64,000 nucleotides of DNA, taken from assembly GCF_013868415.1 (NCBI RefSeq), contig NZ_JACEMT010000052.1:1-64000 (forward strand), read 5' to 3'. The position numbers were made by a program, and so were the translations under genes. A model generated the notes under the pieces. It saw nothing but the letters and a program-made list of their open reading frames with translations, was not told where the DNA came from and searched no databases. The stretch is from Marinobacterium marinum. GTDB taxonomy: Bacteria > Pseudomonadota > Gammaproteobacteria > Pseudomonadales > Balneatricaceae. Positions 27,584 to 39,586 of the stretch are shown here, piece by piece; position 1 is the stretch's first letter, and every line of letters begins with the position of its first letter.

Positions 27584-27680
27584 CCCTGAGTCACCACAAA
27601 GCGCGATGACTCTGCCCCGCAAGGCAGGTACAGAAGATCAGGACAAACTATAAAGATTTGTGTAGACCCCCTCCCCCACT

Positions 27681-29006
27681 TCAACGCTGAAACGGGTAAA
27701 TCGCTCCCAGCTGCAGCAGGCGGCTCAGCTCATCAAGAGCGGTGAAGGATTCATCCATCAACTGGGGGTCGGCCAAGTCCGCCGGCATCAGCCGATCACG
27801 GTAGTGCCGCCCCACCCAATCAACCAGACGCTGATACAGGGCATCATCCATCCGCGTAGCCTGGTTGAACGCCGACTGTTCCGCCTCATTCATAACCACG
27901 CGCAGACGCAGACAGGCAGGGCCGCCGCCATTATGCATGCTCTGCCGCAGATCAAACACCTGCACCTTATCAATGACCGAAGATGTCTGTTCCAACTCTT
28001 GCAGGTACTGCCACACCGATGTCACCTGTCGACATTCAGCGGGGACCACCAGCAAGGTACGGCCATCCGGCAACCTCAGCAACTGGCTGTTGAACAGGTA
28101 GCTGCGTACCGCATCGGCCAAAGCCACATCCTGTTCGGCTACCTGTATCAACCTCAGCGCTCCACCCAGCCGCACATTCAGCTCACGCACCACCTGCTCC
28201 TGATTGTAGAAGGCATGCTCGTGACAGAACAGAATGTCCAGATTGCCGACGGCAATCACATCGTTGTGGAAAACGCCCTGGTCAATGGCCTCCGGGTGCT
28301 GACGAGCAAAGACCACCTGACTCTCGTCCAGGCGATGTTGACGGGCAACGGCCCGCGACGCTTCCAGCGTCTGCCGCCCAGGATAACGCGTCGGCTCGGG
28401 GCCGGGGCCACCACTGCCGTAGGCAAACAGGGCGACGCCCGGTGCGCCGTAATCGTGCCCCAGACGCGTATGATTGGCAGCCCCCTCATCGCCCAGTACT
28501 GCCACAGTGGGCAGTGCCGGATGATGCACAAAATGGCGGCTGTCATTGAACGTCGCCTGCAATACCCGCGCGGTGTGCTCGGTTTCCAGTGAACGGTGCA
28601 ACTGACTGGCCAGGTTGGCCGGCGTGAAGTGCACCCGTTGATCGGCAGCATCGGCACTGGGCGTAACCGTCGCTGCATTGGCTACCCACATGCTGGAAGC
28701 CGAGCAGCAGGCGGCCAGCAATCGCGGGGAGGCCAGCGCCGCGTTACGGATCACCTCGGCATCATTGCCGTAAAATCCCAGCCGACGCAAGGTTTTAAGA
28801 TCAGGGCGAGCCAGCGGGGCCAGCACACCCTGCACCAGCCCAAGATCGTGCAGGGCCTTCATTTTAGCCAACCCCTGGAGGGCCGCCTCGCGAGGGTTGG
28901 AGGCTTGTGCCTGGTGACGTTGCGAAGCCAGGTTGCCGACAGCCAGACCCGCATAGTTGTGAGTCGGACCAACCAGACCATCAAAATTCGCTTCAATCGC
29001 CCGCAT
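27681..29006 (-). CDS. astB: N-succinylarginine dihydrolase
   Basis: A 441-residue AST-pathway enzyme that converts N2-succinylarginine to N2-succinylornithine, two ammonia and CO2. It begins with the family signature [21 protein letters not shown] and ends with the catalytic-cysteine region [20 protein letters not shown]. Conserved [11 protein letters not shown] and [10 protein letters not shown] blocks are visible. It is the last gene of the ast/aru operon in this window. The usual following gene, astE, is absent. Confidence 0.98.
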   Translation of the reverse strand: MRAIEANFDGLVGPTHNYAGLAVGNLASQRHQAQASNPREAALQGLAKMKALHDLGLVQGVLAPLARPDLKTLRRLGFYGNDAEVIRNAALASPRLLAACCSASSMWVANAATVTPSADAADQRVHFTPANLASQLHRSLETEHTARVLQATFNDSRHFVHHPALPTVAVLGDEGAANHTRLGHDYGAPGVALFAYGSGGPGPEPTRYPGRQTLEASRAVARQHRLDESQVVFARQHPEAIDQGVFHNDVIAVGNLDILFCHEHAFYNQEQVVRELNVRLGGALRLIQVAEQDVALADAVRSYLFNSQLLRLPDGRTLLVVPAECRQVTSVWQYLQELEQTSSVIDKVQVFDLRQSMHNGGGPACLRLRVVMNEAEQSAFNQATRMDDALYQRLVDWVGRHYRDRLMPADLADPQLMDESFTALDELSRLLQLGAIYPFQR

Positions 29007-29026
29007 CAGAACCTCCCGCTCGAGTC

Positions 29027-31523
<2,497 letters not shown>

Positions 31524-31643
31524 GATCGGTACCCCAGTCGTGCTCGTCGCTGAATACCCCGGCGCTTCCCTGTGCTCCAGGCTTCATATTGAATAGTGTT
31601 GATGGCCAGCTGTCCCGCGGCCCTGATCGACCAGTCTCGACTG

Positions 31644-32657
31644 TCAGAGTCTGGCCAGTTGTACGCTGTCGCCACTGCTTACATTCAATGCTGCAGCCTG
31701 TGCCGGCGTCAGCTCCGGGTCCACCGGATCAACCTCGGCCAGCAAACAGCGAAAATCCTGTAACTGCCCACAGGCCACCAGCGCCAATACCTTGTCACCG
31801 TCTTCGTCCCGACTGCTGACCGTGACGCGGACGGATTTGCACTCCACCAGCGTGCGCAAGCGATCCGTTTGCGCTTCCAGAGTTGGGCCGGCATCAAAAA
31901 TATCCACATAGCCACGGTAGGCAAAACCTTCATCTTCCAGCAGAGACTTGACCCTGGCGGCATCGCTGCGCGGCTGCCCCAGTGCTGCTCTCGCCGCCTC
32001 ACTCAGCAGCGGCAGGTATACCGGGTGCTGTGGCAACAGCTCGGCGATAAAGCCCTTCGAATCGATGCCGGTCAGATAGTTGGCCTTGGCAAAGTCCATA
32101 TTGAAAAAATGACGTCCCAGACTTTCCCAAAAGGGCGAATGTCCCGCCGTATCCATCACGCCCTGAAGCTCGGCAATCATGCGTCGGTCAAAACGCTCCC
32201 GGTGTGCCGCGATAAACAACAACCGGGCACGCGACAACAGATGCAGGTTGCTGCGCTGACGATGCGCCTTGTCCAGAAACAGGGTGTAAAGCCGCGAGGC
32301 ACCGGTGAAGTCCTGACACAGGTGCAATGCCGGGATACGATTGTGAATCTGTAATTCACTGGAAGCATGAATCACTTCACTGATGCGGTAACTGTAAAAC
32401 GGGGACGCGATGCCCACCGCAGCTTCGATACCGGATACCCCAGCGATCTCGCCACTGTGGCTGTCTTCAAGTACGAAGTGATAGCTTTCCTGCTCCGGCT
32501 GACTGACCGGCTTGCGCAGCGATTGCACGGTAGCGTCAATCAGTTCGCCCAGGTGGTCCCGATTGGCAGGCAAGGTTGTCAGACTTCCGCCAGACGCCAC
32601 GGCCAATCGCTCCAGTCCCTGCAAATCACGAAAGTCGACCGGTCGCAATACCAGCAT
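31644..32657 (-). CDS. aruF: arginine N-succinyltransferase, alpha subunit
   Basis: A 337-residue paralogue of the neighbouring aruG product, sharing its layout (GVSGIEAAVGIASPFYSYRISEVIHAS, RLYTLFLDKAHRQRSNLHLLSRARLLFIAAH, DAGPTLEAQTDRLR). In Pseudomonas this subunit pairs with AruG and can also accept ornithine. Its ATG overlaps the stop of the M20 hydrolase gene as TGATG, so translation is coupled. 120 bp separate it from aruG with no gene between. Confidence 0.94.
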   Translation of the reverse strand: MLVLRPVDFRDLQGLERLAVASGGSLTTLPANRDHLGELIDATVQSLRKPVSQPEQESYHFVLEDSHSGEIAGVSGIEAAVGIASPFYSYRISEVIHASSELQIHNRIPALHLCQDFTGASRLYTLFLDKAHRQRSNLHLLSRARLLFIAAHRERFDRRMIAELQGVMDTAGHSPFWESLGRHFFNMDFAKANYLTGIDSKGFIAELLPQHPVYLPLLSEAARAALGQPRSDAARVKSLLEDEGFAYRGYVDIFDAGPTLEAQTDRLRTLVECKSVRVTVSSRDEDGDKVLALVACGQLQDFRCLLAEVDPVDPELTPAQAAALNVSSGDSVQLARL

Positions 32658-33886
32658 CAGCGTCCCCCCAGCCAGTCGCGGTCTTGACTGGTCGCCAGCT
32701 TCATCAGAATCAGCGCGCTGAGCTTGGCTCGCTCGGTCAGACTGCTGACATGCATGTATTCCGCCGACGAGTGAATTTTACCGCCGCGTACGCCCAGTGT
32801 ATCGATATTGGGAATACCGGCCGCAGCCAGGTTATTGCCGTCACAGCAACCACCGGTCGGCAGCCAAGCAATCTGCATGCCCAGCTCTGCCCCACAGTCG
32901 CGTGCCAGCTCAAACAGCCTCCGGTTGGCCTCACTCAGCTTCTTGGGCTTACGCCCAAAACCGCCATGCAACTCGATACTGATGCCCTCACGGGAGTTGA
33001 GCTCGGCCAGCAAACGATCCAGGTGCTGCTGACACCAATGCTCATCATCCTCCTGTTCCAGGCGGATATTGAAACGCGATACACACAAGTCCGGGACGAT
33101 ATTGACTGCACCGCCCCCTTCAATAAATCCGGGATTGATGGTGACGCCCTCGCGCTGACCGTTGAGATCATCCAGCGCCGCAATAAAATCAGCCATGGCT
33201 CGAATGGCGTTACGGCCCAGGTGATGCTCGCGTCCGGCATGGGCAGCCTTGCCACGCACGACCACGCTGAAATTACCGCTGCCCTTGCGCTCACCGGCCA
33301 GATTGCCGTCCGGGAAGCTGGGCTCATAGATCATGCCCAGATGCACCCGTTTCGCAGCCTCGGCAATCAGTTCTGCCGAAGACGGCGAGCCAATTTCTTC
33401 ATCCGGGTTAAACAGTATTTCCCAGCCGATCTGGTTAGCCCAGGGACTGCGCTCCAAGGCCATCAGGGCGTTAAGCATTACCACCAGACCTCCCTTGAGA
33501 TCCGCCACTCCGGGACCATTGACGGTATCTTCATCCAGCCAGCTTACCTGCTGAAAGGGATGATCAACGGCAAAAACCGTATCCATGTGACCGCCCAGAA
33601 ACACTTGCACCTCGGCTTCGGGGCGCTTGCGTACCCGAATCGCCTTGCCCAACGGGAAGGACTCCAGCTCCCCCTTGGCATTCAGATGCCGATAAGGCGC
33701 AACCGGGATGACATCAACCTCACCTCCCAGCGGCTGGCACAGGCGAATCAAGGCTTCACCCACCCGGTCGACACCCTCGTGGTTCAATGTGCCGGAGTTA
33801 ATCTCGGCCAGTGCCAGGGTACTTTCGAGCATTGGCTCATGCTGGGCGTCCAGCCAAGCCAGCCAGGGGGTAAAGTCGTGAGTCAT
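32657..33886 (-). CDS. M20-family metallohydrolase inside the ast operon
   Basis: A 409-residue zinc hydrolase resembling carboxypeptidase G2 and DapE/ArgE enzymes. Metal and catalytic positions are visible: GGHMDTVF (about 95-101), the bridging aspartate in GVADLKGG, catalytic glutamates in NPDEEIGS, and a late histidine in KIHSSAEYMHV. A dimerisation domain sits between (GRNAIRAMADFI). No signal peptide is seen, so it is cytosolic. It lies between astC and aruF and is translationally coupled to aruF. No astE is visible in the operon. Enzymes of this family remove acyl groups or C-terminal glutamate from N-acyl amino acids, so it may hydrolyse N-succinylglutamate. That assignment is inferred. 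Confidence 0.8.
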   Translation of the reverse strand: MTHDFTPWLAWLDAQHEPMLESTLALAEINSGTLNHEGVDRVGEALIRLCQPLGGEVDVIPVAPYRHLNAKGELESFPLGKAIRVRKRPEAEVQVFLGGHMDTVFAVDHPFQQVSWLDEDTVNGPGVADLKGGLVVMLNALMALERSPWANQIGWEILFNPDEEIGSPSSAELIAEAAKRVHLGMIYEPSFPDGNLAGERKGSGNFSVVVRGKAAHAGREHHLGRNAIRAMADFIAALDDLNGQREGVTINPGFIEGGGAVNIVPDLCVSRFNIRLEQEDDEHWCQQHLDRLLAELNSREGISIELHGGFGRKPKKLSEANRRLFELARDCGAELGMQIAWLPTGGCCDGNNLAAAGIPNIDTLGVRGGKIHSSAEYMHVSSLTERAKLSALILMKLATSQDRDWLGGR

Positions 33887-34013
33887 GCTTACGTCCTGAT
33901 TGTGGATGTCTTGAAATTATGTCGCCTGAATACAGGCAGGTCTGTTGAAAATGCGACCCCTTTTTTAACTTAAGGAGTCGCTACAGCCAAGAAAGCCGTT
34001 CAGACAGGAGGGA

Positions 34014-35240
34014 TCAGTCAGCGTCTGCCGCGTTGACCAGCTGATCGATGGCCAGCTCAAGTTTATGCAAACCGGCGCGGATATCCTCATCGGGAATGAT
34101 CAGTGAAGGCGCGAAACGCAGCACGTTCGGGCCCGCCATCAGGATCATCAGTCCCTGTTCGCGTGCGGCAGCCAGGAACAGACCCGCCTTGCCGGCCCAC
34201 TCGTCCACCAGCTCGGCACCGATCAGCAGCCCCTTGCCACGAATATCCTTGAAAATATTGTGGCGGGCATTGATCGCTTCCAGCTCGGCTACCAGCAAAG
34301 CGCCTTTCTGCTGCACGCCGTCCAGTACTTCGGGACGATTCACCTGATTCAGCACTTCACCGGCCACCGCACATGCCAGCGGGTTGCCGCCATAAGTGGT
34401 GCCGTGCGTACCGACCGAAAAGCTCGGTGCAACCTTGTCCGTTGTCAGCATCGCGCCCACCGGGAAGCCACCGCCCAGCCCCTTGGCCGAGGTCAGAATA
34501 TCCGGCGTCACATCGGTATCCATGTAGGCATAAAGACTGCCCGTACGCCCCATGCCTGTCTGTACTTCGTCAAAAATCAGCAGTGCATTGAACTGGTCAC
34601 AGAGTTCACGCACACCGCGTACGAACTCGGGATCTGCGGGAATGATGCCGCCTTCCCCCTGCACCGGTTCCATGACAATGGCGCAGGTCTTGTCGGACAC
34701 CAGCTGCTTCAGTGCATCAAGATCGTTGAACGGCGTATGGTGAACTCCCCCCGGTACCGGCTTGAAGCCCTGACAGTACTTGGGCTGACCGCCGACCGTT
34801 ACGGTAAACAGAGTACGGCCGTGGAAGGACTGAACGAACGAAATGATTTCGTTCTTATCTTCATCGAAATGATCGCTGGCATACTTGCGTGCCAGCTTGA
34901 AGGCCGCTTCATTGGCCTCGGCACCGGAGTTGCAGAAAAACACCTTGTCGGCGAAGGTTGCGCGCGTCAGTGCCTGCGCCAACTGCAGGGCCGGCTCATT
35001 GGTATAGACGTTGCTCAGATGCCAAACCTTGTCGGCCTGTTCCTTCAGCACCCTGACCAAGGCCGGGTGACAATGCCCCAGGCTTGTTACTGCTATGCCA
35101 CTGGTCAGATCGATATACTCGTTATCGTCCTGATCCCAGACTCGACTTCCCTGGCCCCGCACCGGTACCATCTGCTGGGGGTTGTAATTGGGTACCATGA
35201 CCTCATTAAAAAGCGCACGGGTAACCTGTGAAGTACTCAT
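34014..35240 (-). CDS. astC: succinylornithine/acetylornithine transaminase
   Basis: A 408-residue class III PLP aminotransferase (ArgD/AstC/AruC). It has [20 protein letters not shown], the catalytic-lysine region [16 protein letters not shown], and [21 protein letters not shown]. The position at the head of the arginine operon, divergent from an ArgR-like regulator, points to the catabolic succinylornithine reaction, although such enzymes often also serve acetylornithine in biosynthesis. 127 bp without a gene separate it from the M20 gene. Confidence 0.95.
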   Translation of the reverse strand: MSTSQVTRALFNEVMVPNYNPQQMVPVRGQGSRVWDQDDNEYIDLTSGIAVTSLGHCHPALVRVLKEQADKVWHLSNVYTNEPALQLAQALTRATFADKVFFCNSGAEANEAAFKLARKYASDHFDEDKNEIISFVQSFHGRTLFTVTVGGQPKYCQGFKPVPGGVHHTPFNDLDALKQLVSDKTCAIVMEPVQGEGGIIPADPEFVRGVRELCDQFNALLIFDEVQTGMGRTGSLYAYMDTDVTPDILTSAKGLGGGFPVGAMLTTDKVAPSFSVGTHGTTYGGNPLACAVAGEVLNQVNRPEVLDGVQQKGALLVAELEAINARHNIFKDIRGKGLLIGAELVDEWAGKAGLFLAAAREQGLMILMAGPNVLRFAPSLIIPDEDIRAGLHKLELAIDQLVNAADAD

Positions 35241-35402
35241 ATCGCTACCTTACCTCTCGTAACCGCTTGGCCTTCACCAAGACAACTGACTGTCTCTATC
35301 CAACACTGTTCGACCACGACTACGCTTGCCTGTGTCATCGGTGCCGGAACCTGCTCATCATTATCAGGAAAAGCAGCGCCAGATAACAGCCACCAAATTT
35401 AC

Positions 35403-35427
35403 ATAGCGCGACCTTCAGTTGCGCTAT
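35403..35427. promoter_or_regulatory. dyad in the astC-regulator divergent region
   Basis: ATAGCGC (35403-35409) and GCGCTAT (35421-35427) form a 25-bp interrupted dyad with further inner symmetry (GAC/GTT). It lies roughly midway between the divergent astC start (35240) and regulator start (35521), and is followed by TTGACA-like sequence. It is a candidate operator for the AraC/GlxA regulator or for cAMP-type control. Confidence 0.45.
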
Positions 35428-35520
35428 ATTGACATTATTTACGCTTGGGACTGAACAGCAGCCCCCAAAACGATTACCCTCTTGCCAGCGTTTTATTTCA
35501 AGACCAACCGAGCAATCACT

Positions 35521-36555
35521 GTGTTGTCAGAAGTCCATACCACTACGCCAGCCCGCATCGGCTTTTTATTAATGCCCAACTTTTCCCTGATTGCCTTCTC
35601 CTCCGCAATCGAGCCGTTACGCATGGCCAACTGGGTTTCGGGCGAGTCTTGCTATGAGACGCTACTGATCAGCCAGGACGGGCAGGCGGTCCCCAGCAGT
35701 GCAGGTGTACTGACACAAGTCGATCATGCCATCGAGCATATTCCGCCACTGGACACCCTGTTCGTGTGTGGTGCCAGCCCCATCGCTCGCACCGGCAATG
35801 AAGACATCATTGCATGGCTGCGCCGACAGCGTGGCGGCCGGATGGCCCTGGGAGGTATAGGTACCGGATCTTACCTGCTGGCCTGCGCCGGTCTGCTCAA
35901 TGGCTGTCGTGCAACTATCCACTGGTGGGACCTGGACAACCTGCGCGAAGAGTTCCCTCAGACACGGGTGACCAACAACCTGTTTGAACTGGACAACAGG
36001 CGGTACACCTGCAGCGGCGGCACCGCCGCCATGGACATGATGCTGTCACTGATCGGGCAGCATCACGGCATGAAGCTGGCGGCATCGATTTCAGAGCAGT
36101 TCGTACATGAGCGTATTCGCTCCAGTGAAGATCCACAGCGGGCGCCGCTGCAGACACGACTGGGCATCAATCAGCCCAAGCTGGTCGACGCCGTGCAGCT
36201 GATCGAGGCCAATATCGAGGAGCCGCTGAGCACCGATGACCTGGCTCACCATGTCGGTATTTCACGCCGTCATCTGGAGCGTCTGTTCAAACGCCACCTG
36301 AACACCATGCCTTCCAAGTACTATCTTGAAATACGGCTGGAAAAAGCCCGACAGTTATTGCGTCACAGCGACAAGCCGATTCTGCAGGTCGGCCTCGATT
36401 GTGGTTTTGCCAGTGCCTCCTACTTCAGCACGGCATACCGCAATCATTACGGTCTGACGCCTCGCGAAGAGCGCAAGCGCCTGATCGGCCAGACTCAGCA
36501 GGACCCCATGGCCGGCAGCGGGCTGAGCCATTCGGTCCTGATGCCCGACACCTGA
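35521..36555 (+). CDS. GlxA-type AraC regulator, ArgR-like
   Basis: A protein of about 344 residues with an N-terminal DJ-1/PfpI-like ligand domain (about 10-175, including IGFLLMPNFSLIAFSSAIEPLRMAN and GTGSYLLACAGLLNGCRATIHWW) and a C-terminal AraC double helix-turn-helix (about 210-320, LSTDDLAHHVGISRRHLERLFKRH and LDCGFASASYFSTAYRNHYG). P. aeruginosa ArgR has this same architecture and activates the aru operon in response to arginine. The divergent position next to astC supports the same job here. The start is uncertain: GTG 35521 is chosen, with TTG 35482 and TTG 35524 possible. No early ATG is in frame. Confidence 0.85.
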   Translation: MLSEVHTTTPARIGFLLMPNFSLIAFSSAIEPLRMANWVSGESCYETLLISQDGQAVPSSAGVLTQVDHAIEHIPPLDTLFVCGASPIARTGNEDIIAWLRRQRGGRMALGGIGTGSYLLACAGLLNGCRATIHWWDLDNLREEFPQTRVTNNLFELDNRRYTCSGGTAAMDMMLSLIGQHHGMKLAASISEQFVHERIRSSEDPQRAPLQTRLGINQPKLVDAVQLIEANIEEPLSTDDLAHHVGISRRHLERLFKRHLNTMPSKYYLEIRLEKARQLLRHSDKPILQVGLDCGFASASYFSTAYRNHYGLTPREERKRLIGQTQQDPMAGSGLSHSVLMPDT

Positions 36556-36568
36556 CGCCAGCCGCTCG

Positions 36569-37639
36569 TCAGACACGCACCTTGGCGACATAAGGCGATG
36601 TCATTGCCTGCAACAATACCGGGTAGTTGACGCCAAACGTCAGGATATCGCCTATTTTGACCGGGTTTTTGCCGACATCCAGAATCATGTGATCGCTGCT
36701 GCCTCCCAGAATCCGGATGCCCGCCTCCAGCGGCACCAGCTCATCGATGGGAACGTCCTGTCTGCCGATCGCCAGAATCGCACGCCGGTGCTCACCCACA
36801 TCTTCGAACTCGGGCACCTTGCCAAACGCATCCATTCCCCTTTCCCCTTCGGGCACAGAACTTTTGACTCGCACCTCAATCACTTCCGCTTCCAGTCTGA
36901 AAATGTCGTCATACATCCCGGCAATGGTCTGCCCTCGTACCGTCTCGCGCCCCAGCAACAGGGATTCACCCAGGCGCAAATGACTGACCCCCGTCGGCAT
37001 GTCGCCCCTGAGCAGCAAAGGCAGGGAGCTGGAATTGCCGCCGGATACCACATCCAATACATGACCCAGCTCATCAGCGATCCGCGTCTTGATCGCCAGT
37101 AACTGCAACATTTTTTCCCGTGTCGGCAGAATGCCGCCGTAGCAGGTCAGATTGGTGCCGATGCCACACCAGTCGATGTTCGGCTGCTGCAGAATAAAAC
37201 GCCCAAGCGCCAGCACCTGCTGCGGCAGGACACCTTCACGCAGATCACCCAGCTCGACCATCAGGATAATGCGATGCCTCACCTGCGCGTCCCTTGCCGC
37301 CGCCGACAGCCGCTCAATCGTGGTTGCTTCAGAGACCAGACTGGTATCGGCATACCGCACGACCTCATCCACTTCATGCAGTCCGGGCAGGCGCAGCAAC
37401 AGGGTAGAACAGTGACTTGACAGCGACTTGATCCGCTTCAGGTTTTCGATGCGAGAGTCGGCAATTTCCGTCACCCCCTCATCAAGCAGCAGACCGACGA
37501 TCTCCGGATTGGCACAGACCGCCTTGGATACCGGGGTCCAGTTCATGGGGGCACCGGCCGTCGCAAACAGGCGATTCAGGAAACGGATATTGCTTCTGAG
37601 TTTTGACTCACTCCAAAGCAGGCGAGGAAATTTGATCAC
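36569..37639 (-). CDS. ornithine-racemase-like PLP enzyme (alanine racemase fold type III)
   Basis: A 356-residue single TIM-barrel plus C-terminal domain protein close in pattern to clostridial ornithine racemase: PLP lysine Lys39 in PVSKAVCANPEIVGLL, ADSRIENLKRIK, MVELGDLREGVLP, GIGTNLTCYGG, VVSGGNSSSLPLL, LRLGESLLLGRE. It would interconvert L- and D-ornithine or a related amino acid. The open frame continues upstream to 37723, but those codons are made of the nhaC terminator, so I start at GTG 37639. It is co-oriented with nhaC, beside arginine/ornithine catabolism. Whether the substrate is ornithine, lysine or another amino acid is not determined. Confidence 0.78.
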   Translation of the reverse strand: MIKFPRLLWSESKLRSNIRFLNRLFATAGAPMNWTPVSKAVCANPEIVGLLLDEGVTEIADSRIENLKRIKSLSSHCSTLLLRLPGLHEVDEVVRYADTSLVSEATTIERLSAAARDAQVRHRIILMVELGDLREGVLPQQVLALGRFILQQPNIDWCGIGTNLTCYGGILPTREKMLQLLAIKTRIADELGHVLDVVSGGNSSSLPLLLRGDMPTGVSHLRLGESLLLGRETVRGQTIAGMYDDIFRLEAEVIEVRVKSSVPEGERGMDAFGKVPEFEDVGEHRRAILAIGRQDVPIDELVPLEAGIRILGGSSDHMILDVGKNPVKIGDILTFGVNYPVLLQAMTSPYVAKVRV

Positions 37640-37683
37640 TGGCAGGTCCCGGATGGTTAGTAAACATGGCGCCGGAGCAAAAA

Positions 37684-37720
37684 AAACCTGCCTCCGGCTT
37701 TCAGAACCGGAGGCAGGTTT
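37684..37720 (-). terminator. intrinsic terminator after nhaC
   Basis: On the minus strand, AAACCTGCCTCCGG (37720-37707) pairs with CCGGAGGCAGGTTT (37697-37684): a 14-bp stem with a 9-nt loop, followed by a run of eight T. It lies 18 bp after the nhaC stop and 45 bp before the racemase start, so the racemase needs readthrough or its own promoter. Confidence 0.9.
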
Positions 37721-37737
37721 CATTCACGCCTGCGCCA

Positions 37738-39177
37738 TCAAGAGTGTGCTTTCACACCCTGATCATCATCAATGACAAAGGCCTCATTCTCTTCGCCCGG
37801 CTTGAGCTTGACGATCGAGAAACCGGTAATGGCATAGATAATCGAGATGATCGGCACCGCAAAGTTCAGAATGGCGTAGGGCGCATATTCCCAGGCCCCG
37901 ACACCCAAGGTCGCCAGGATGAAGACACCACAGGTGTTCCAGGGAATGAAGACCGACGTCAGCGTGCCGCCATCTTCCAGTGCCCGCGACAGGTTCTTGG
38001 AGTGCAAACCACGCTCATGATAAACCTTGGAGAACATGCGCGCCGGTACGACAACCGAAATATACTGCTCGGAGCAGGTAGCATTGGTCAGGAAACAGGA
38101 ACCGATGGTTGTCGGCACCAGCGCCCGCGCTGAACGCGTCAGGCCTTTCATCTTGTCCACAATTGCCTGCAACATACCGGTATTTTCCAGCACGCCACCA
38201 AAGGTCATCGCCACAATGGTCATGGAGACCGTATACATCATCGAATCGATGCCGCCCCGGTTGAACAGGGAGTCAATGACTTCATTACCGGACTCGATCA
38301 CGTAACCGTTCTGCAGAGCGCTCATGGCCGTCGCCACATCATCACCCTGGATGAAGATCTGGCACAGGAAGCCCAGTACCACACCAACCACCAGCGCAGG
38401 CAAAGCCGGCACCTTGCGGGCCACCATGGCAATAACCGTCAACGGCACCAGCAGCAACCAGGGGGAGATGACAAAGCTGTCCTGCAACACGGTCAGCGTT
38501 GTATTGATACGCGCCATTTCAGCCTCACCCGCCGCGAAGCCGGTGCTGATATACCAGTACACCCCCAGTGCGATGAGCAGGCCGGGAATAGTGGTGTACA
38601 GCATGTGCTGAATGTGTACAAACAGATCCGTACCGGTCAGGCCGGATGCCAGGTTGGTGGTATCGGACAGAGGCGACATCTTGTCACCGAAGTAGGCCCC
38701 CGTGATCACGGCACCGGCCACCATGGGCGCGGGAATGCCCATGCTGATGCCAATTCCCATGCCGGCAATGCCGATGGTTCCCATGGTAGACCAGGAGCTG
38801 CCGATGGCAATGGACACCACTGCACACATCAGTGCAATTGACACCAGGAACAGCTCCGGGCTCATCAATTGCAGGCCGTAGTAAATCATGGTGGCAACAA
38901 TGCCACCTCCCATCCATGAGCCGATCGCCAGTCCCACAAGGATAATGATAACCACCGCCGGCAACGCCAGACGAATGCCCTTGTAGATGCTTTCCTCAAT
39001 CTCTTTCCAGCTGAATCCCTGCTTGGCGGCCACCAGTGCAGCAATCACGGTACCGAATGCCAGAGGTATATGGGGGGCGCCCTCCAGCACAACAATGGTA
39101 ATCAGCATTGCAGCTACCATCAGAACAATCGGCGTGATTGCCAGCAAAAATGGCATAGGTCGGTTGTTTTGAATCAT
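37738..39177 (-). CDS. nhaC: NhaC-family Na+/H+ antiporter
   Basis: A 479-residue polytopic inner-membrane protein with about 11-12 hydrophobic segments. NhaC-family patterns include GAYFGDKMSPLSDTTNLA (about 168-185) and SCFLTNATCSEQYISVVV. Family members exchange Na+ for H+, and some are amino-acid or carboxylate exchangers. Several clostridial ornithine-racemase clusters also carry an NhaC gene, so here it could move ornithine or a related metabolite rather than serve salt balance. That is inference from context. Confidence 0.88.
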   Translation of the reverse strand: MIQNNRPMPFLLAITPIVLMVAAMLITIVVLEGAPHIPLAFGTVIAALVAAKQGFSWKEIEESIYKGIRLALPAVVIIILVGLAIGSWMGGGIVATMIYYGLQLMSPELFLVSIALMCAVVSIAIGSSWSTMGTIGIAGMGIGISMGIPAPMVAGAVITGAYFGDKMSPLSDTTNLASGLTGTDLFVHIQHMLYTTIPGLLIALGVYWYISTGFAAGEAEMARINTTLTVLQDSFVISPWLLLVPLTVIAMVARKVPALPALVVGVVLGFLCQIFIQGDDVATAMSALQNGYVIESGNEVIDSLFNRGGIDSMMYTVSMTIVAMTFGGVLENTGMLQAIVDKMKGLTRSARALVPTTIGSCFLTNATCSEQYISVVVPARMFSKVYHERGLHSKNLSRALEDGGTLTSVFIPWNTCGVFILATLGVGAWEYAPYAILNFAVPIISIIYAITGFSIVKLKPGEENEAFVIDDDQGVKAHS

Positions 39178-39586
39178 AGGTATTCAACCTGTTTTATTGT
39201 GATATTTTTCCGAAAATTCGCATATACATGTGCAATACAGAAGCTTGACAGACTCTTTTTGTCGCAACTACGAAAAAGCAGGTCGCATATGGAAAAACAA
39301 TTCGGCCGGGAATTTTATATCAGACCCGCACGAATTGCCTGCCCGGCAATACAATTGTCTGTCCCGGTCAGCTTGCTTTTAATCCAAAAGCCTCTGTTCA
39401 GACCTCGACCGCGCCTCTGATCGACAGCCTCATCTTTCTCTTTTCATGCTGATAGAGACCGGTGTTTTTCAAAAAACCGCGTCGTATCCCGGCAATTTTT
39501 TTCCGCCATTCTCCCCTAAAGTACCGCTATGCCCTGAATCACTCCGGGTTGTCCATATCCTTGCCTTACGGGAGTCGCGCATTACC
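39178..39586. other. divergent intergenic region, nhaC / NAD-glutamate dehydrogenase
   Basis: 409 bp hold the promoters of both genes, but I see no convincing sigma-70 pair. The open frame reading into gdhB from 39446 covers 47 codons that do not match the family and have AT-rich, non-coding composition. A ribosome-site-like GGGAG precedes ATG 39587 by about 11 bp. No RNA gene or repeat was recognised. Confidence 0.5.

Noticed and set aside
33950..34000. Hairpin GCGACCCC/GGAGTCGC between astC and the M20 gene
   Set aside because: The stem has a mismatch and a long AT-rich loop, and on the transcribed strand no T-run follows. It is not convincing as a terminator.
35241..35300. Possible NtrC site upstream of astC
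   Set aside because: No GCAC-N5-TGGTGC match or GG-N10-GC promoter could be found there by eye.
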